This document shows positions 21,970-30,664 of a stretch of 64,000 bases of DNA, in pieces. The stretch covers positions 177,201 to 241,200 of the forward strand of contig CAVUOD010000008.1 in the NCBI GenBank assembly GCA_963743015.1, written 5' to 3'. The translations under genes were made by a program, and so were the position numbers. Position 1 is the stretch's first letter; each line of letters starts with the position of its first letter. Source of the DNA: CAVSRC01 sp963743015. GTDB lineage: Bacteria; Pseudomonadota; Alphaproteobacteria; Rhizobiales; Kaistiaceae. The notes below the pieces were generated by a model. That model was not told the origin of the DNA and searched no databases. It was given only the letters and a program-made list of their open reading frames with translations.

Positions 21970-22977
21970 ATGCTTATCACCCGTCGCAAGGCTCTCATTC
22001 TTTCTGGAGGGGCCGCGCTCGCAGCAACGCTGCCGGGAGGCGGCGCTCTGGCCGCGAACAGTCCGCCGCAGATCGCCGTGGTGGTGAAGATCGGCGGCAT
22101 TCCGTGGTTCAACGCAATGGAAGTCGGCATCAAGCGGGCCGGCGAAGAGGAGAAGGTCGACGCGTGGCAGGTCGGCCCCACCCAGGCCGACGCGGCCCAG
22201 CAGGTGCGCGCGGTCGAGAACCTGATCGCCAAGAAGGTCGACGTGATCGCCGTCGTGCCGAACGATGCGACCGCGCTCGAGCCCGTCTTCAAGCGCGCCC
22301 ATGAGGCCGGCATCGTCGTGCTCACCCATGAAAGCCCGGACCAGAACTTCAACGACTGGGATATCGAGCTGATCTCGTCCAAGGCGCTCGGCGAAGCGCA
22401 CATGGAGGCTCTGGCCAAGGCAATGGGCGGCAAGGGCGAGTACATCGTCTATGTCGGCTCGCTCACCGTGCCGCTCCACAACAAGTGGGCGGATGCGGCG
22501 ATTGCGCTGCAGAAGGAAAAGTATCCGGACATGAAGCTGGTCGCTGATCGCTTCCCGGTCGGGGAAAGCGTCGACGACAGCTACAAGACCGCACTCGACC
22601 AGATGCGGGCCCACCCCAATCTCGGCGGCATCCTCGCCTTCGGTTCGCAGGGACCGATCGGCGCGGCGCGGGCCGTCGACGAACGCGGCAAGGTCGGCAA
22701 GGTCTTCGTGCTCGGCACCTTCTCACCGGGCCAGGGCGAGAAATACGTCAAGTCCGGCGCCATCCTCACCGGCTTCATCTGGAACCCGATGCTGGCCGGC
22801 GAGACCATCATCCATGTCGGCGCGATGATCATGCGCGGCGAGCAGCCCCATGACGGCATGGAACTGCCCAAGCTCGGCGTGGTCCAGGTCGATGCCGAGA
22901 AGCGTCTGATCCTTGCGAACAAGCCGCAGGCGATCGACAAGACGACGATCGACGAACTGGTCAAGCTCGGCCTCTAG
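21970..22977 (+). CDS. CUT2 sugar ABC transporter substrate-binding protein (RhaS/LsrB-like)
   Basis: Periplasmic binding protein of the ribose/autoinducer-2 fold, 335 aa, with a signal peptide (RRKALILSGGAALAATLPGG, cleaved near ALA|AN). Family sequence: KIGGIPWFNAMEVGIKRAGE, VDVIAVVPNDATALEPVF and TGFIWNPMLAGETI. AAGGAGG lies just before the start. The gene order binding protein-ATPase-permease-permease beside a rhamnulokinase resembles the rhizobial rhaSTPQ set. The ligand is likely a 6-deoxyhexose or related sugar. Automatic annotation may call it an AI-2 receptor, which the context does not support. Confidence 0.88.
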   Translation: MLITRRKALILSGGAALAATLPGGGALAANSPPQIAVVVKIGGIPWFNAMEVGIKRAGEEEKVDAWQVGPTQADAAQQVRAVENLIAKKVDVIAVVPNDATALEPVFKRAHEAGIVVLTHESPDQNFNDWDIELISSKALGEAHMEALAKAMGGKGEYIVYVGSLTVPLHNKWADAAIALQKEKYPDMKLVADRFPVGESVDDSYKTALDQMRAHPNLGGILAFGSQGPIGAARAVDERGKVGKVFVLGTFSPGQGEKYVKSGAILTGFIWNPMLAGETIIHVGAMIMRGEQPHDGMELPKLGVVQVDAEKRLILANKPQAIDKTTIDELVKLGL

Positions 22978-22992
22978 GGCGACGAGCCGGCA

Positions 22993-23026
22993 GTGCGCGG
23001 CGCTGCATTTTTGCGGCGCCGCGCAC
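22993..23026 (+). promoter_or_regulatory. Stem-loop after CUT2 binding-protein gene
   Basis: GTGCGCGGCGCTGC (22993-23006) pairs with GCGGCGCCGCGCAC (23013-23026) over 14 positions with one U-G pair and a loop ATTTTT. It lies 15 bp after the binding-protein stop and 13 bp before the ATPase start. There is no U-tract after the stem, so it is more likely an mRNA-stabilising or partial-attenuation hairpin than a full terminator. Confidence 0.65.
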
Positions 23027-23038
23027 CGCCTTACCTGA

Positions 23039-24547
23039 ATGCATCCAGCGATGGCCGAATCCCCACCATTCCTGCGTCTCCAGTCGCTGAGCAAGCACTT
23101 TGGCGGCGTGACGGCGCTGGACAACGTCGACTGGGACGTGCGGCCGGGCGAGGTGCATTGCCTGGTCGGCGAGAACGGCTGCGGCAAGTCGACGATGATC
23201 AAGATCGTCAGCGGGGTCTACCAGCCCGACCCCGGCTGCCGCATCGAGATCGACGGCCGGCCGGTGGGCGGGCTCAGCCCGGCGCGCGCCAAGGCGCTGG
23301 GCGTCCAGGTGATCTTCCAGGATCTGTCGCTGTTCCCCAACCTCACGGTGGCCGAGAACATCGCCATCGGCGAGGATGTGGCGGGCTATCTGAAACCGGT
23401 GCGGCGCAACCATATGCGCCGCATCGCCGAGGCGATGCTCCAGCGCCTCCATTTCGAACTGCCGCTCGATGCGCTGGTCTCGACCCTGACGATTGCCGAG
23501 CGTCAGGTCGTGGCGATCTGCCGGGGGCTGCAGGCCAAGGCGCGGCTGGTGTTCATGGACGAGCCGACTGCCTCGCTGAGCCGCGACGAGGTCAACCAGC
23601 TGCTGGCGGTGGTGCGCCGGCTCAAGGCCGACAACATCGCCGTGGTCTTCGTCTCGCATCGCCTCGACGAAGTGGTCGAGGTGGCCGAGCGCATCACGGT
23701 GCTGCGCGACGGGCAGAAGGTCGGCACGTATCTGGCGAGCGAAGTCGACCAGAAGCGCATCGAAGCGCTGATGACGGGACTGGAGATCGAGACCAAGGTC
23801 GCCGCGCGCGATCTCAGCGCGGCGCCGGTCGTGCTCGATGTCAAGGGCCTCGCCCGGCGTGGCGAGTACAGCGACATCTCGTTCCAGCTCCATCGTGGCG
23901 AAGTGCTCGGCCTGATCGGCCTGGTCGGCGCGGGGCGCACGGAACTGGCGCTTTCGCTCTTCGGCATGACGCGCGCCGACAAGGGCAGCATCGTGCTCGA
24001 CGGCAAGCCGGTGCCGCCGGGATCGAACCGCGAGGCGCTCAAGGCCGGCATTGCCTATCTGTCCGAGGATCGTCTGGGCCGCGGACTGATCCTGAAACAG
24101 TCCATTGAAGACAATCTGATCCTCACCGTCCTCGACCGGCTGGCCGGCCGCAGCGGTCTGATCTCACCTGCCGTCAGGCATAGTTTCGCCGCCGACTGGG
24201 TCGGGCGCCTGTCGATCAAGACGCCCGACCTCGACCAGCCGGTGCAGCAGCTGTCAGGCGGCAATCAGCAGCGCGTGGCCCTGGCGAAGTGGCTGGCGAC
24301 AGATCCGAAGGTGCTGATCCTCGACAATCCGACGGCCGGCATCGACGTGCGCAACAAGCACGAAATCTACAAGATCATCCGCGGACTCGCCGATCGCGAC
24401 ATCGCCGTCATCGTGATCTCCGACGAGGTGCCGGTGATGATGGCCACCTGCGATCGCGTCCTGCATGTGCGCAGCGGCAGGATCGTCGGCGAACTCGTGC
24501 CCGAGCATCTCACGGAACACGAATTCGAGGAACGCGTCTATGCCTGA
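23039..24547 (+). CDS. CUT2 sugar ABC transporter ATP-binding protein (RbsA type)
   Basis: Cytoplasmic tandem ATPase, 502 aa, with two nucleotide-binding domains. The first has VGENGCGKSTMIKI and VFMDEPTASLSRDE with a degenerate signature (LTIAERQVV). The second has a diverged P-loop (LGLIGLVGAGRTELA), LSGGNQQRVALAKWL and ILDNPTAGIDVRNK. This asymmetry is normal for RbsA/RhaT-type proteins. The start may be 23039 or 23051; neither has a strong ribosome site. The stop overlaps the next permease by 8 nt. Confidence 0.93.
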   Translation: MHPAMAESPPFLRLQSLSKHFGGVTALDNVDWDVRPGEVHCLVGENGCGKSTMIKIVSGVYQPDPGCRIEIDGRPVGGLSPARAKALGVQVIFQDLSLFPNLTVAENIAIGEDVAGYLKPVRRNHMRRIAEAMLQRLHFELPLDALVSTLTIAERQVVAICRGLQAKARLVFMDEPTASLSRDEVNQLLAVVRRLKADNIAVVFVSHRLDEVVEVAERITVLRDGQKVGTYLASEVDQKRIEALMTGLEIETKVAARDLSAAPVVLDVKGLARRGEYSDISFQLHRGEVLGLIGLVGAGRTELALSLFGMTRADKGSIVLDGKPVPPGSNREALKAGIAYLSEDRLGRGLILKQSIEDNLILTVLDRLAGRSGLISPAVRHSFAADWVGRLSIKTPDLDQPVQQLSGGNQQRVALAKWLATDPKVLILDNPTAGIDVRNKHEIYKIIRGLADRDIAVIVISDEVPVMMATCDRVLHVRSGRIVGELVPEHLTEHEFEERVYA

Positions 24548-25580
24548 GGGGATTTTGCGGTCGCTTCGCACAGCCTTCAGTGGCCGCATCGAAATGTGGC
24601 TGCTGACGCTCATCATCGTGCTGTGCGTGGCGATCGCGTCGCTGACGCCTTATTTCCTCACCTTGTCGAACTGGGTCGACATCATCGAGACCTATTCGGT
24701 GACGTCGATCTTTGCGATGGGGCTGTTCGTCGTTCTGGTCAGCGGCGGCATCGACATCTCCTTTGCCGCCACCGCTTCGGTCGCCCAATACATAACCGCC
24801 GTGCTGGCGACGCGTTATGGCTTCCCGATCTATCTCTGCCTGCCGATCGGCCTGGCGATCGGCGTCCTGCTCGGCTGCTTCAACGGCGCGCTCACCCATC
24901 TCCTGCGCGTGCACTCGATCATCGTGACGATCGCCACACAGAGCATCTACTTCGCCCTGCTGATGTACACGACGGAGGGCAGGCTCATTCACACCTTGCC
25001 GGACTGGTGGAGCAACCGGATCGTCTTTTTCGAGTTCACCGCCGCGAACGGCGACCTCGTCCGCATAACCCTGCCGATCGTGATCATGGCCATCGCGGTG
25101 CTGCTCACCTGGATACTGATGAGCCACAGCTCGGCCGGCCGCCAGCTTTACGCCATGGGCGGCAACGCGGAAGGGGCCCGCCGGGTCGGCGTCAACATCG
25201 CGGCAATGCACTTCCTCGCCTATGGCTATCTCGGATTGATGGCGGGCCTCGCCGGACTGGTTCAGGCGCACAGGGTCGGCGAGGCGGTGCCCAATGCGCT
25301 GGTCGGCGGCGAGCTCAATGTCCTGGCGGCGGCCGTGCTCGGCGGCGCCAGCCTGGCCGGCGGCGTCGGCAGCGTGCAGGGCGTCCTGCTCGGCATCCTG
25401 CTGCTCGCCATCCTGCAGAACGGGCTCAACCTGCTCGGGGTTTCCTCCTATTTCTTCCAGATCGTCATCGGCATCGTCATCCTGCTGGCGACTGCGATGA
25501 CCATGCTCAAGATGCGCACCGAGACGCTGCAGGCGCGCCGCCGCAATCCGGCGAAGGCGTACGGAGGAGCCCATGAATGA
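24540..25580 (+). CDS. CUT2 sugar ABC transporter permease 1
   Basis: RbsC-type integral membrane permease, 346 aa, about eight to ten spans. FAMGLFVVLVSGGIDISFAA and LNVLAAAVLGGASLAGGVGS are conserved family loops. The ATG at 24540 overlaps the ATPase stop by 8 nt and the gene overlaps the next permease by 8 nt, so all are in one operon. Confidence 0.93.
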   Translation: MPEGILRSLRTAFSGRIEMWLLTLIIVLCVAIASLTPYFLTLSNWVDIIETYSVTSIFAMGLFVVLVSGGIDISFAATASVAQYITAVLATRYGFPIYLCLPIGLAIGVLLGCFNGALTHLLRVHSIIVTIATQSIYFALLMYTTEGRLIHTLPDWWSNRIVFFEFTAANGDLVRITLPIVIMAIAVLLTWILMSHSSAGRQLYAMGGNAEGARRVGVNIAAMHFLAYGYLGLMAGLAGLVQAHRVGEAVPNALVGGELNVLAAAVLGGASLAGGVGSVQGVLLGILLLAILQNGLNLLGVSSYFFQIVIGIVILLATAMTMLKMRTETLQARRRNPAKAYGGAHE

Positions 25581-26640
25581 GGCAGCGCGCGGCGGGCGTT
25601 CGCTCGACCATGCTTTCGGGACGCTGATCGGTTCGCTGCAGCGCGGTCCGGTCGGCGGCTTCAGCGGGCTGTGGCTGCTCCTGATCGTCCTGATCGGCGG
25701 CTTTTCGCTGGCGCTTCCCGAGCAGTTCCCGACGGTCGGCACGGCGCAGTCGATGATGTTTCAGATCCCCGAGCTGGGGCTGCTGTCGCTCGCCATGGCG
25801 GTGCCGCTCATCTCGGGCGGACTCAACCTGGCGATCATCGCCACCGCCAACCAGTCCGCGCTGGTCATGCTGTTCGTCATGAAGCTCGGCATGAGCTGGG
25901 GCCTGCCGATATGGCTGGTCATCGTGGCGGGGATGATCGCCGGTCTCATCCTGTGCATCGTCATCGGGCTGATCACCGGCCTGCTGGTCGTCCATACCGG
26001 GGCCCATCCGATCCTGGTGACCCTCGGCACCTATTCGCTGATCGACGGCCTCAGCATCTTCCTCACCCACGGCAAGACGATATCGGGCTTGCCGCCGTCC
26101 TTTCAGTGGATCGGCAACGGCACGGTGCTGGGCGTTCCCGCCTCCTTCCTGGCGCTGCTGGTGCTTGCCTTCCTGGTCGGCGTCATACTCAAACGCACGC
26201 CGTTCGGTATCTCGGTCTTCATGATCGGCACGAATGCGGAGGCGACGCGGTTTTCGGGCATCGACACGCGACGCGTCCTGATCGGCGTCTACGTTCTGTC
26301 GAGCATCCTGTGCTTCTGCGCCTCCTGCATCATGCTTTCCCGGTTCAATTCGGTGAGCGCCGACTACGCCAAGTCCTATCTCCTCATCACCATCCTGGCG
26401 GCGGTGCTGGGCGGCATCGATCCGATGGGCGGGTTCGGGCGCATTGCCGGTCTGCTGCTGGCGCTCATCGTCCTTCAGGTCATTTCCTCGGCCTTCGATC
26501 TTCTCGGCTTCAGCCAGCAGCTGACCCCGGCGATCTGGGGCATCACCGTCATTGCCGTGGTCGCGCTGCGCCGGATCATGCAGTCGCGGGCGCCGATCAT
26601 CTCGCCCCTGCCGCCGGCCAAGGAGGCGCGGGCAAAATAG
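25573..26640 (+). CDS. CUT2 sugar ABC transporter permease 2
   Basis: Second RbsC-type permease, 355 aa. LSLAMAVPLISGGLNLAII and ITILAAVLGGIDPMGGFGRI are the equivalent conserved loops. Two different permeases in one CUT2 system, as in rhaPQ and lsrCD, imply a heterodimeric channel. It is the last gene of the plus-strand operon and is convergent with the GntR gene. Confidence 0.93.
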   Translation: MNEAARGGRSLDHAFGTLIGSLQRGPVGGFSGLWLLLIVLIGGFSLALPEQFPTVGTAQSMMFQIPELGLLSLAMAVPLISGGLNLAIIATANQSALVMLFVMKLGMSWGLPIWLVIVAGMIAGLILCIVIGLITGLLVVHTGAHPILVTLGTYSLIDGLSIFLTHGKTISGLPPSFQWIGNGTVLGVPASFLALLVLAFLVGVILKRTPFGISVFMIGTNAEATRFSGIDTRRVLIGVYVLSSILCFCASCIMLSRFNSVSADYAKSYLLITILAAVLGGIDPMGGFGRIAGLLLALIVLQVISSAFDLLGFSQQLTPAIWGITVIAVVALRRIMQSRAPIISPLPPAKEARAK

Positions 26641-26692
26641 GCTGCCGGGAAGGGCGGCGAGCGCCCGGCCGATCGGTCAAGCCGCCGGCAGC
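26641..26692 (+). terminator. Possible terminator hairpin between convergent genes
   Basis: GCTGCCGG (26641-26648) and CCGGCAGC (26685-26692) can pair right after the permease stop, with a smaller GC-rich hairpin inside the loop. No T-run is present on either side, so intrinsic termination is uncertain. Confidence 0.3.
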
Positions 26693-26702
26693 GGCGCCGT
26701 CG

Positions 26703-27398
26703 TCAGTATCGATAGAGCCCGAAGTTGCGCTGCAGGGCGTTGGAGAAATGTGCTCTGAGGGCGGCAACCGCTGCCGGCGCATCATGCCGGCGACAGGCCT
26801 CGAGTATTGCCATGTGTTCGCGCAGGGAATGGAGCATAAGCGTCGGCGTGACCCGCCGGTCGAGCCGCAGAAGGCGGATATAGTTGTGGACGCGCCGATA
26901 GCTCGAATCGATGAGCGGATTGTTCAGGCTGGCCACGATCCCGCCGTGAAACACGAGTTCGAGGTCTTCCACCTCTGCGATGAGCGCGTCGCTCAACCCA
27001 TGCTGTTCGACACCATCGGCCGCAGCCTGATGGCGCCGCAGCAGGGCCGCGACCGTCTCCTTTGGCGCCGACTCCGAGAATACCGCCATGGCGGCGGCCT
27101 CGATGATCTCACGAAACTGGTAGGTCGACCGCGTCAGCTCGAGGCCCGGCTTGACGAACTGAATGCCGGTGCGCGGATGAACCTTCAGCAGGCCCTCGGC
27201 TTCGAGAACCCGAAGCGAGTCGCGTAACGGCCCCACGCTGACGCCGGTCAGTTCAACCAGCTCGGCCTGCGATACGAACGCACCGGCCGGCAGGCGGCGT
27301 TCAAACAGGATTTCCAGGATGCGCGCATAGGCCAGATCGCTCATGCGGCGCCCGCTGCCGGCTTCTTCCGCCGTCTTGCGCGGGCTCTTACTTCTCAC
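26703..27398 (-). CDS. GntR-family (FadR subfamily) transcriptional regulator
   Basis: Regulator of 231 aa with an N-terminal winged helix (VSQAELVELTGVSVGPLRDS, LEAEGLLKVHPRTGIQFV) and an all-helical FCD effector domain with a likely metal-binding His set (AAAVAALRAHFSNAL at the end). The GTG start at 27398 follows GGAGACAAGG. It is divergent from the GH31 gene and convergent with the CUT2 operon. Palindromes 34 bp upstream suggest autoregulation, and one of them recurs in front of the dehydratase operon at 36.5 kb. It likely represses until a sugar acid or keto-sugar binds. Confidence 0.9.
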   Translation of the reverse strand: MRSKSPRKTAEEAGSGRRMSDLAYARILEILFERRLPAGAFVSQAELVELTGVSVGPLRDSLRVLEAEGLLKVHPRTGIQFVKPGLELTRSTYQFREIIEAAAMAVFSESAPKETVAALLRRHQAAADGVEQHGLSDALIAEVEDLELVFHGGIVASLNNPLIDSSYRRVHNYIRLLRLDRRVTPTLMLHSLREHMAILEACRRHDAPAAVAALRAHFSNALQRNFGLYRY

Positions 27399-27763
27399 CC
27401 CTTGTCTCCGAAGGTCGTATTGGTTTATTAGAAATGCGCATTTGATATATCATCCAGAAACATGATCGAGTCTAGTGCAGGCAACGATATTAGCGCCAAG
27501 CCGAGCCCAATTCACTCGGGATCGCGTCAGCAAGGGCGGGGCGCAGGTCGGTCGGAGCTTCTTCGACGGGCGCGAAGGCACATTGCCGAACGTGGGAGGG
27601 CGGCGCCTCCACGCGCGGCGCACGATGGTCGAACGCCGTCCAACCACGGGATGATCGTTCAACGTGGCACGTCGACGGAATGCGCGCCCCACCCTGTGAC
27701 CGATCCTTTCGGCTAGCCGCGTGAGCGTTCCCTCGGGCAACGCATCGCGATCCGGAACATGGT
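27399..27763. other. Divergent intergenic region, gntR / GH31 gene
   Basis: About 365 bp. The left 60 bp are AT-rich and contain the two palindromes listed at 27432-27452. From about 27480 on the sequence is GC-rich; no RNA gene, repeat or convincing reading frame was recognised there. Confidence 0.5.
27432..27452. promoter_or_regulatory. Abutting palindromes, putative GntR operator
   Basis: AAATGCGCATTT (27432-27443) and TGATATATCA (27443-27452) are both perfect palindromes and share one base. They lie 34 bp upstream of the gntR start in an AT-rich island. The second palindrome recurs exactly at 36531-36540. FadR-type proteins bind short palindromes of this kind; assignment to this GntR is by position. 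Confidence 0.6.
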
Positions 27764-30339
27764 GTGGGTGACGTGACTGCAACACCGAGCCAGAATGCCG
27801 CCCGCCGGCCCGATCTCGCTGAGGCTTTTGCGGACGGGCTGCTGCAGGTCAGCGCCCTTGGCGATCGCGCCTTCCGGGTCCGCTTCCAGCCGCCGGGCAA
27901 GACAGAGGGCATGCCGCCAAGTCCCATCCTGGCGGACAGCCCGGCGGCGCTGCATCTGCTGCGCACGCAGAACGATGGACGGACGGCGCTGGAGCTGCCG
28001 TTCATCCGCTGCGAGCTGGATCGTGACGCCGGCCGGTTGCGCTTCTTCGATGGCGATGGCCGCCTGTTGCTCGGCGAAACCGTGGGCGGGCGGCGGCTGA
28101 GCGAAAGCCGGCTCGGCGACGAGGTCGTTTACGCGGCCGAGCAGGCGTTTGAATCGCCGCCGGACGAGCGCCTCTACGGTACCGGCTGCTTCCAGGACGG
28201 GGCGCTCGACATCCGTCAGCTTCCGCGCCGGCTGACGCAGGTGAACAGCCAGATCAGTCTGCCCTTCACCATCTCCAGCCGCGGCTATGGACTGCTCTGG
28301 CACAACCAGGGCATGAGCGAACTCAATCCGCCGCCCCATCACGTCAGGCTGGGCATGCGTTCGACGGGCGAAGCCCATGTCGAGAGCGTGACGACGTCCG
28401 CCGGCGGTGCCGAGGTGACGCGTCGTCTGGCGACCTTCGAAGGCGAGATCAACGAGTCACGGCGGCGGGGCGCCACGCCTTCCTGCTCGATATCGGCCGG
28501 GTGATGGGGTCGCGATACCGCGTCGACATCGACGGCAGGACCTGCGTCGACTTCACCAATCTGTGGCTGCCGCCGACGATGAGCTTCTTCGCCGAGCTCA
28601 CGCCCGGAACGCACCGCGTGACGGTCGAGGCGAACGACACGGACCTGCCGTCATTGTTCTACGGCCCGGTGGACGACAGGACGGTCTGGCGCTCGCCGGT
28701 GGCCGATGCGATCGACTACATCGTCATTGCCGGCCCGGCCATCGACGACATCATGGCGACCTATCGCGACCTGCTCGGCGCCACGCCGATGCTGCCGCTG
28801 TGGGCCTACGGCTATGTCCATTGCCGCGAGCGGTTTCGTTCCTCGGACGAGCTCATCGCGACGCTCGACGAGTTCCGCCGCCGCAAGCTGCCGGTCGATG
28901 TCATGGTCCAGGACTGGCAGTACTGGGGCAAATACGGCTGGAACGCCATGCGCTTCGACGAGGATCACTTTCCCGACCCCGCGGCGCTGGTCAGTGACGT
29001 GCATCGCCGCAACGCCCGTCTGATGCTGTCGGTGTGGTCGCGGATCGGGCGGGAGACCGAACTCGGCAAGGAATTCGCGCGGCGCGATTTCTACATTCCC
29101 GACACCGAATGGGTCGATTTCTTCAATCCGGAAGCGGTCGCCTTCTACTGTGCCAGCCAGGAGGACGGGCTCGGCCGTTTCGGCATCGACGCGTGGTGGC
29201 AGGATGCCACCGAACCCGAGAACGACGATCTCGTCGGCCGCATGACGGCGGTGGGCCGGGGCGAGCATGTCCGCCTGACCTATCCCCTCCAGGTGACCCG
29301 CGCCGTCTACGAATCGCGGCGCTCCATCGCGCCCGATGATCGCGTGATGATCCTCACGCGCTGCGCCTTCCTCGGCCAGCAGCGCTACGGCGCCGTCACC
29401 TGGTCGGGCGATATCGGCCATGACTGGGAAACGCTCAGGCGGCAGATCCCGGCCGGCCTCAACATGGCCGCGGCCGGCTACCCCTACTGGACGGTGGATG
29501 CCGGCGGCTTCTTCCGTCCCGGCGACGGGCAATACACCGACCCTGCCTATCGCGAACGTTTCCTGCGCTGGTTCCAGTACGCGACCTTCCTGCCGATGCT
29601 GCGCGTGCACGGCTTCGAGACCAACACGGAATTCTGGCGCTACGGCGAACGGGTGGAGACGATCTCGCGGCACTATCTCGAGCTGCGCTACCGGCTGCTG
29701 CCCTACATCTACAGCCTTGCCAGCGAGACGTCGCGAAGCGGTGTGCCGATGATGCGCCCGCTGGTTTTCGACTTCGCCGCCGATGCGCGCGCGCTCGACG
29801 AAGCGCACAGCTACATGTTCGGATGCGCCATCCATGTGGCGCCCGTGGTCGCGGCCTCGGTGAAGGAGCAGCCGGTCTACCTGCCGGAAAGCGAAGGCGG
29901 CTGGTTCGACCTGTGGACCGGCGAGCACCGGATTGGCGGCAAGGTTCACGATGTGGCGACGCCGCTCGAACAGATTCCGCTGCATGGCAGGGCAGGAACC
30001 ATCCTGCCGCTCGGCCCGGTGCTGCAGTCGACCGTTGAGGCGACGAACGAGGTGATCGATCTCTATGTCTTTCCCGGACGCGACGCCGCCTTCGATCTCT
30101 ATGAGGACGACGGGCTCAGCAACGACTACGAGACGGGAGAATCGGCGATCATTCCGATCCGCTGGGATGATCGTCGTGGCGAGATCGCGCTCGGCGAGCG
30201 GCAGGGCAACTTCACCGGGCTGCGAACCGCACGGCGCTTCGTCGTGCGCCGGGTGGCGCCCGGCGTGGCGCCAATGACCCGGGCCGAAGGTGTCACGATC
30301 GACTATTCGGGGACGGCGCTCCGCCACGTGCTTGCCTGA
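27764..30339 (+). CDS. GH31 alpha-xylosidase-like glycoside hydrolase (one frame break)
   Basis: Retaining alpha-glycosidase, about 858 aa. Domains: an N-terminal beta-sandwich (RLYGTGCFQDGALDIRQLPR), a short PA14-like insert (YRVDIDGRTCVDF, GTHRVTVEANDTD), the TIM barrel, and a C-terminal DUF5110-like sandwich (DLYEDDGLSNDYETGE). The nucleophile is the Asp of WWQDATEPEN (codon 29203-29205) and the acid/base the Asp of TWSGDIGHDW (29410-29412). VQDWQYWGKYGWNAMRFDE resembles XylS/Xyl31-type alpha-xylosidases. One base seems missing in the G-run at 28467-28470. No signal peptide is visible, so it acts on imported oligosaccharide. The start is uncertain (GTG 27764 or 27773). Confidence 0.83.
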
Positions 30340-30382
30340 GCCGGACGGCCGAGGAGCGGTCGGCGCACGGCAAGCCAGGCGG

Positions 30383-30664
30383 CTAGAGCGCTTCTTGGTC
30401 AGATAGAAGCAGTTCCGTTTCTCGACCGGCGGAGCGATCCGGCGTCGAGACCGGCGAAGGGCGATGCCGGGCATCGGTCGAGCCGGGATCGGCGTCGGGC
30501 GCCCGCCGCCCGCCGGTCGGAAACCCGAAGGGACGGGCGCTTTTGCGCCATTATCGTCGCCGTCGGTCTCGGCCGTACCCCGGGTACGACCTTCGCCCGC
30601 CGGCTTGATCCTGTCGCAAAATCGCTCCGTCGGAACGATTTTATCTGACCAAGAAACGCTCTAG
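30383..30664. mobile_element. MITE-like element with ~35-bp terminal inverted repeats
   Basis: The left arm 30383-30417 starts CTAGAGCG and contains TTCTTGGTCAGATA. The right arm 30631-30664 is its reverse complement, with three substitutions and one indel by my alignment. Both ends finish in CTAG. The ~280-bp unit holds no gene. It fills the space between the convergent GH31 and aldo/keto reductase genes, and the right end supplies the reductase's TAG stop. The form fits a small non-autonomous element or intergenic repeat family of alphaproteobacteria. No second copy is seen in this window. Confidence 0.65.

Noticed and set aside
21970..22977. Autoinducer-2 (LsrB) receptor
   Set aside because: The binding protein is of the LsrB/RhaS type, but no lsrK, lsrF or lsrG genes are present and the neighbours are sugar kinases and an aldolase.
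27764..30339. Sulfoquinovosidase, which would link GH31 with the split transketolase as a sulfo-transketolase pathway
   Set aside because: The barrel motifs look like XylS-type alpha-xylosidases, the gene is 18 kb away under a different regulator, and I could not identify sulfonate-binding residues.
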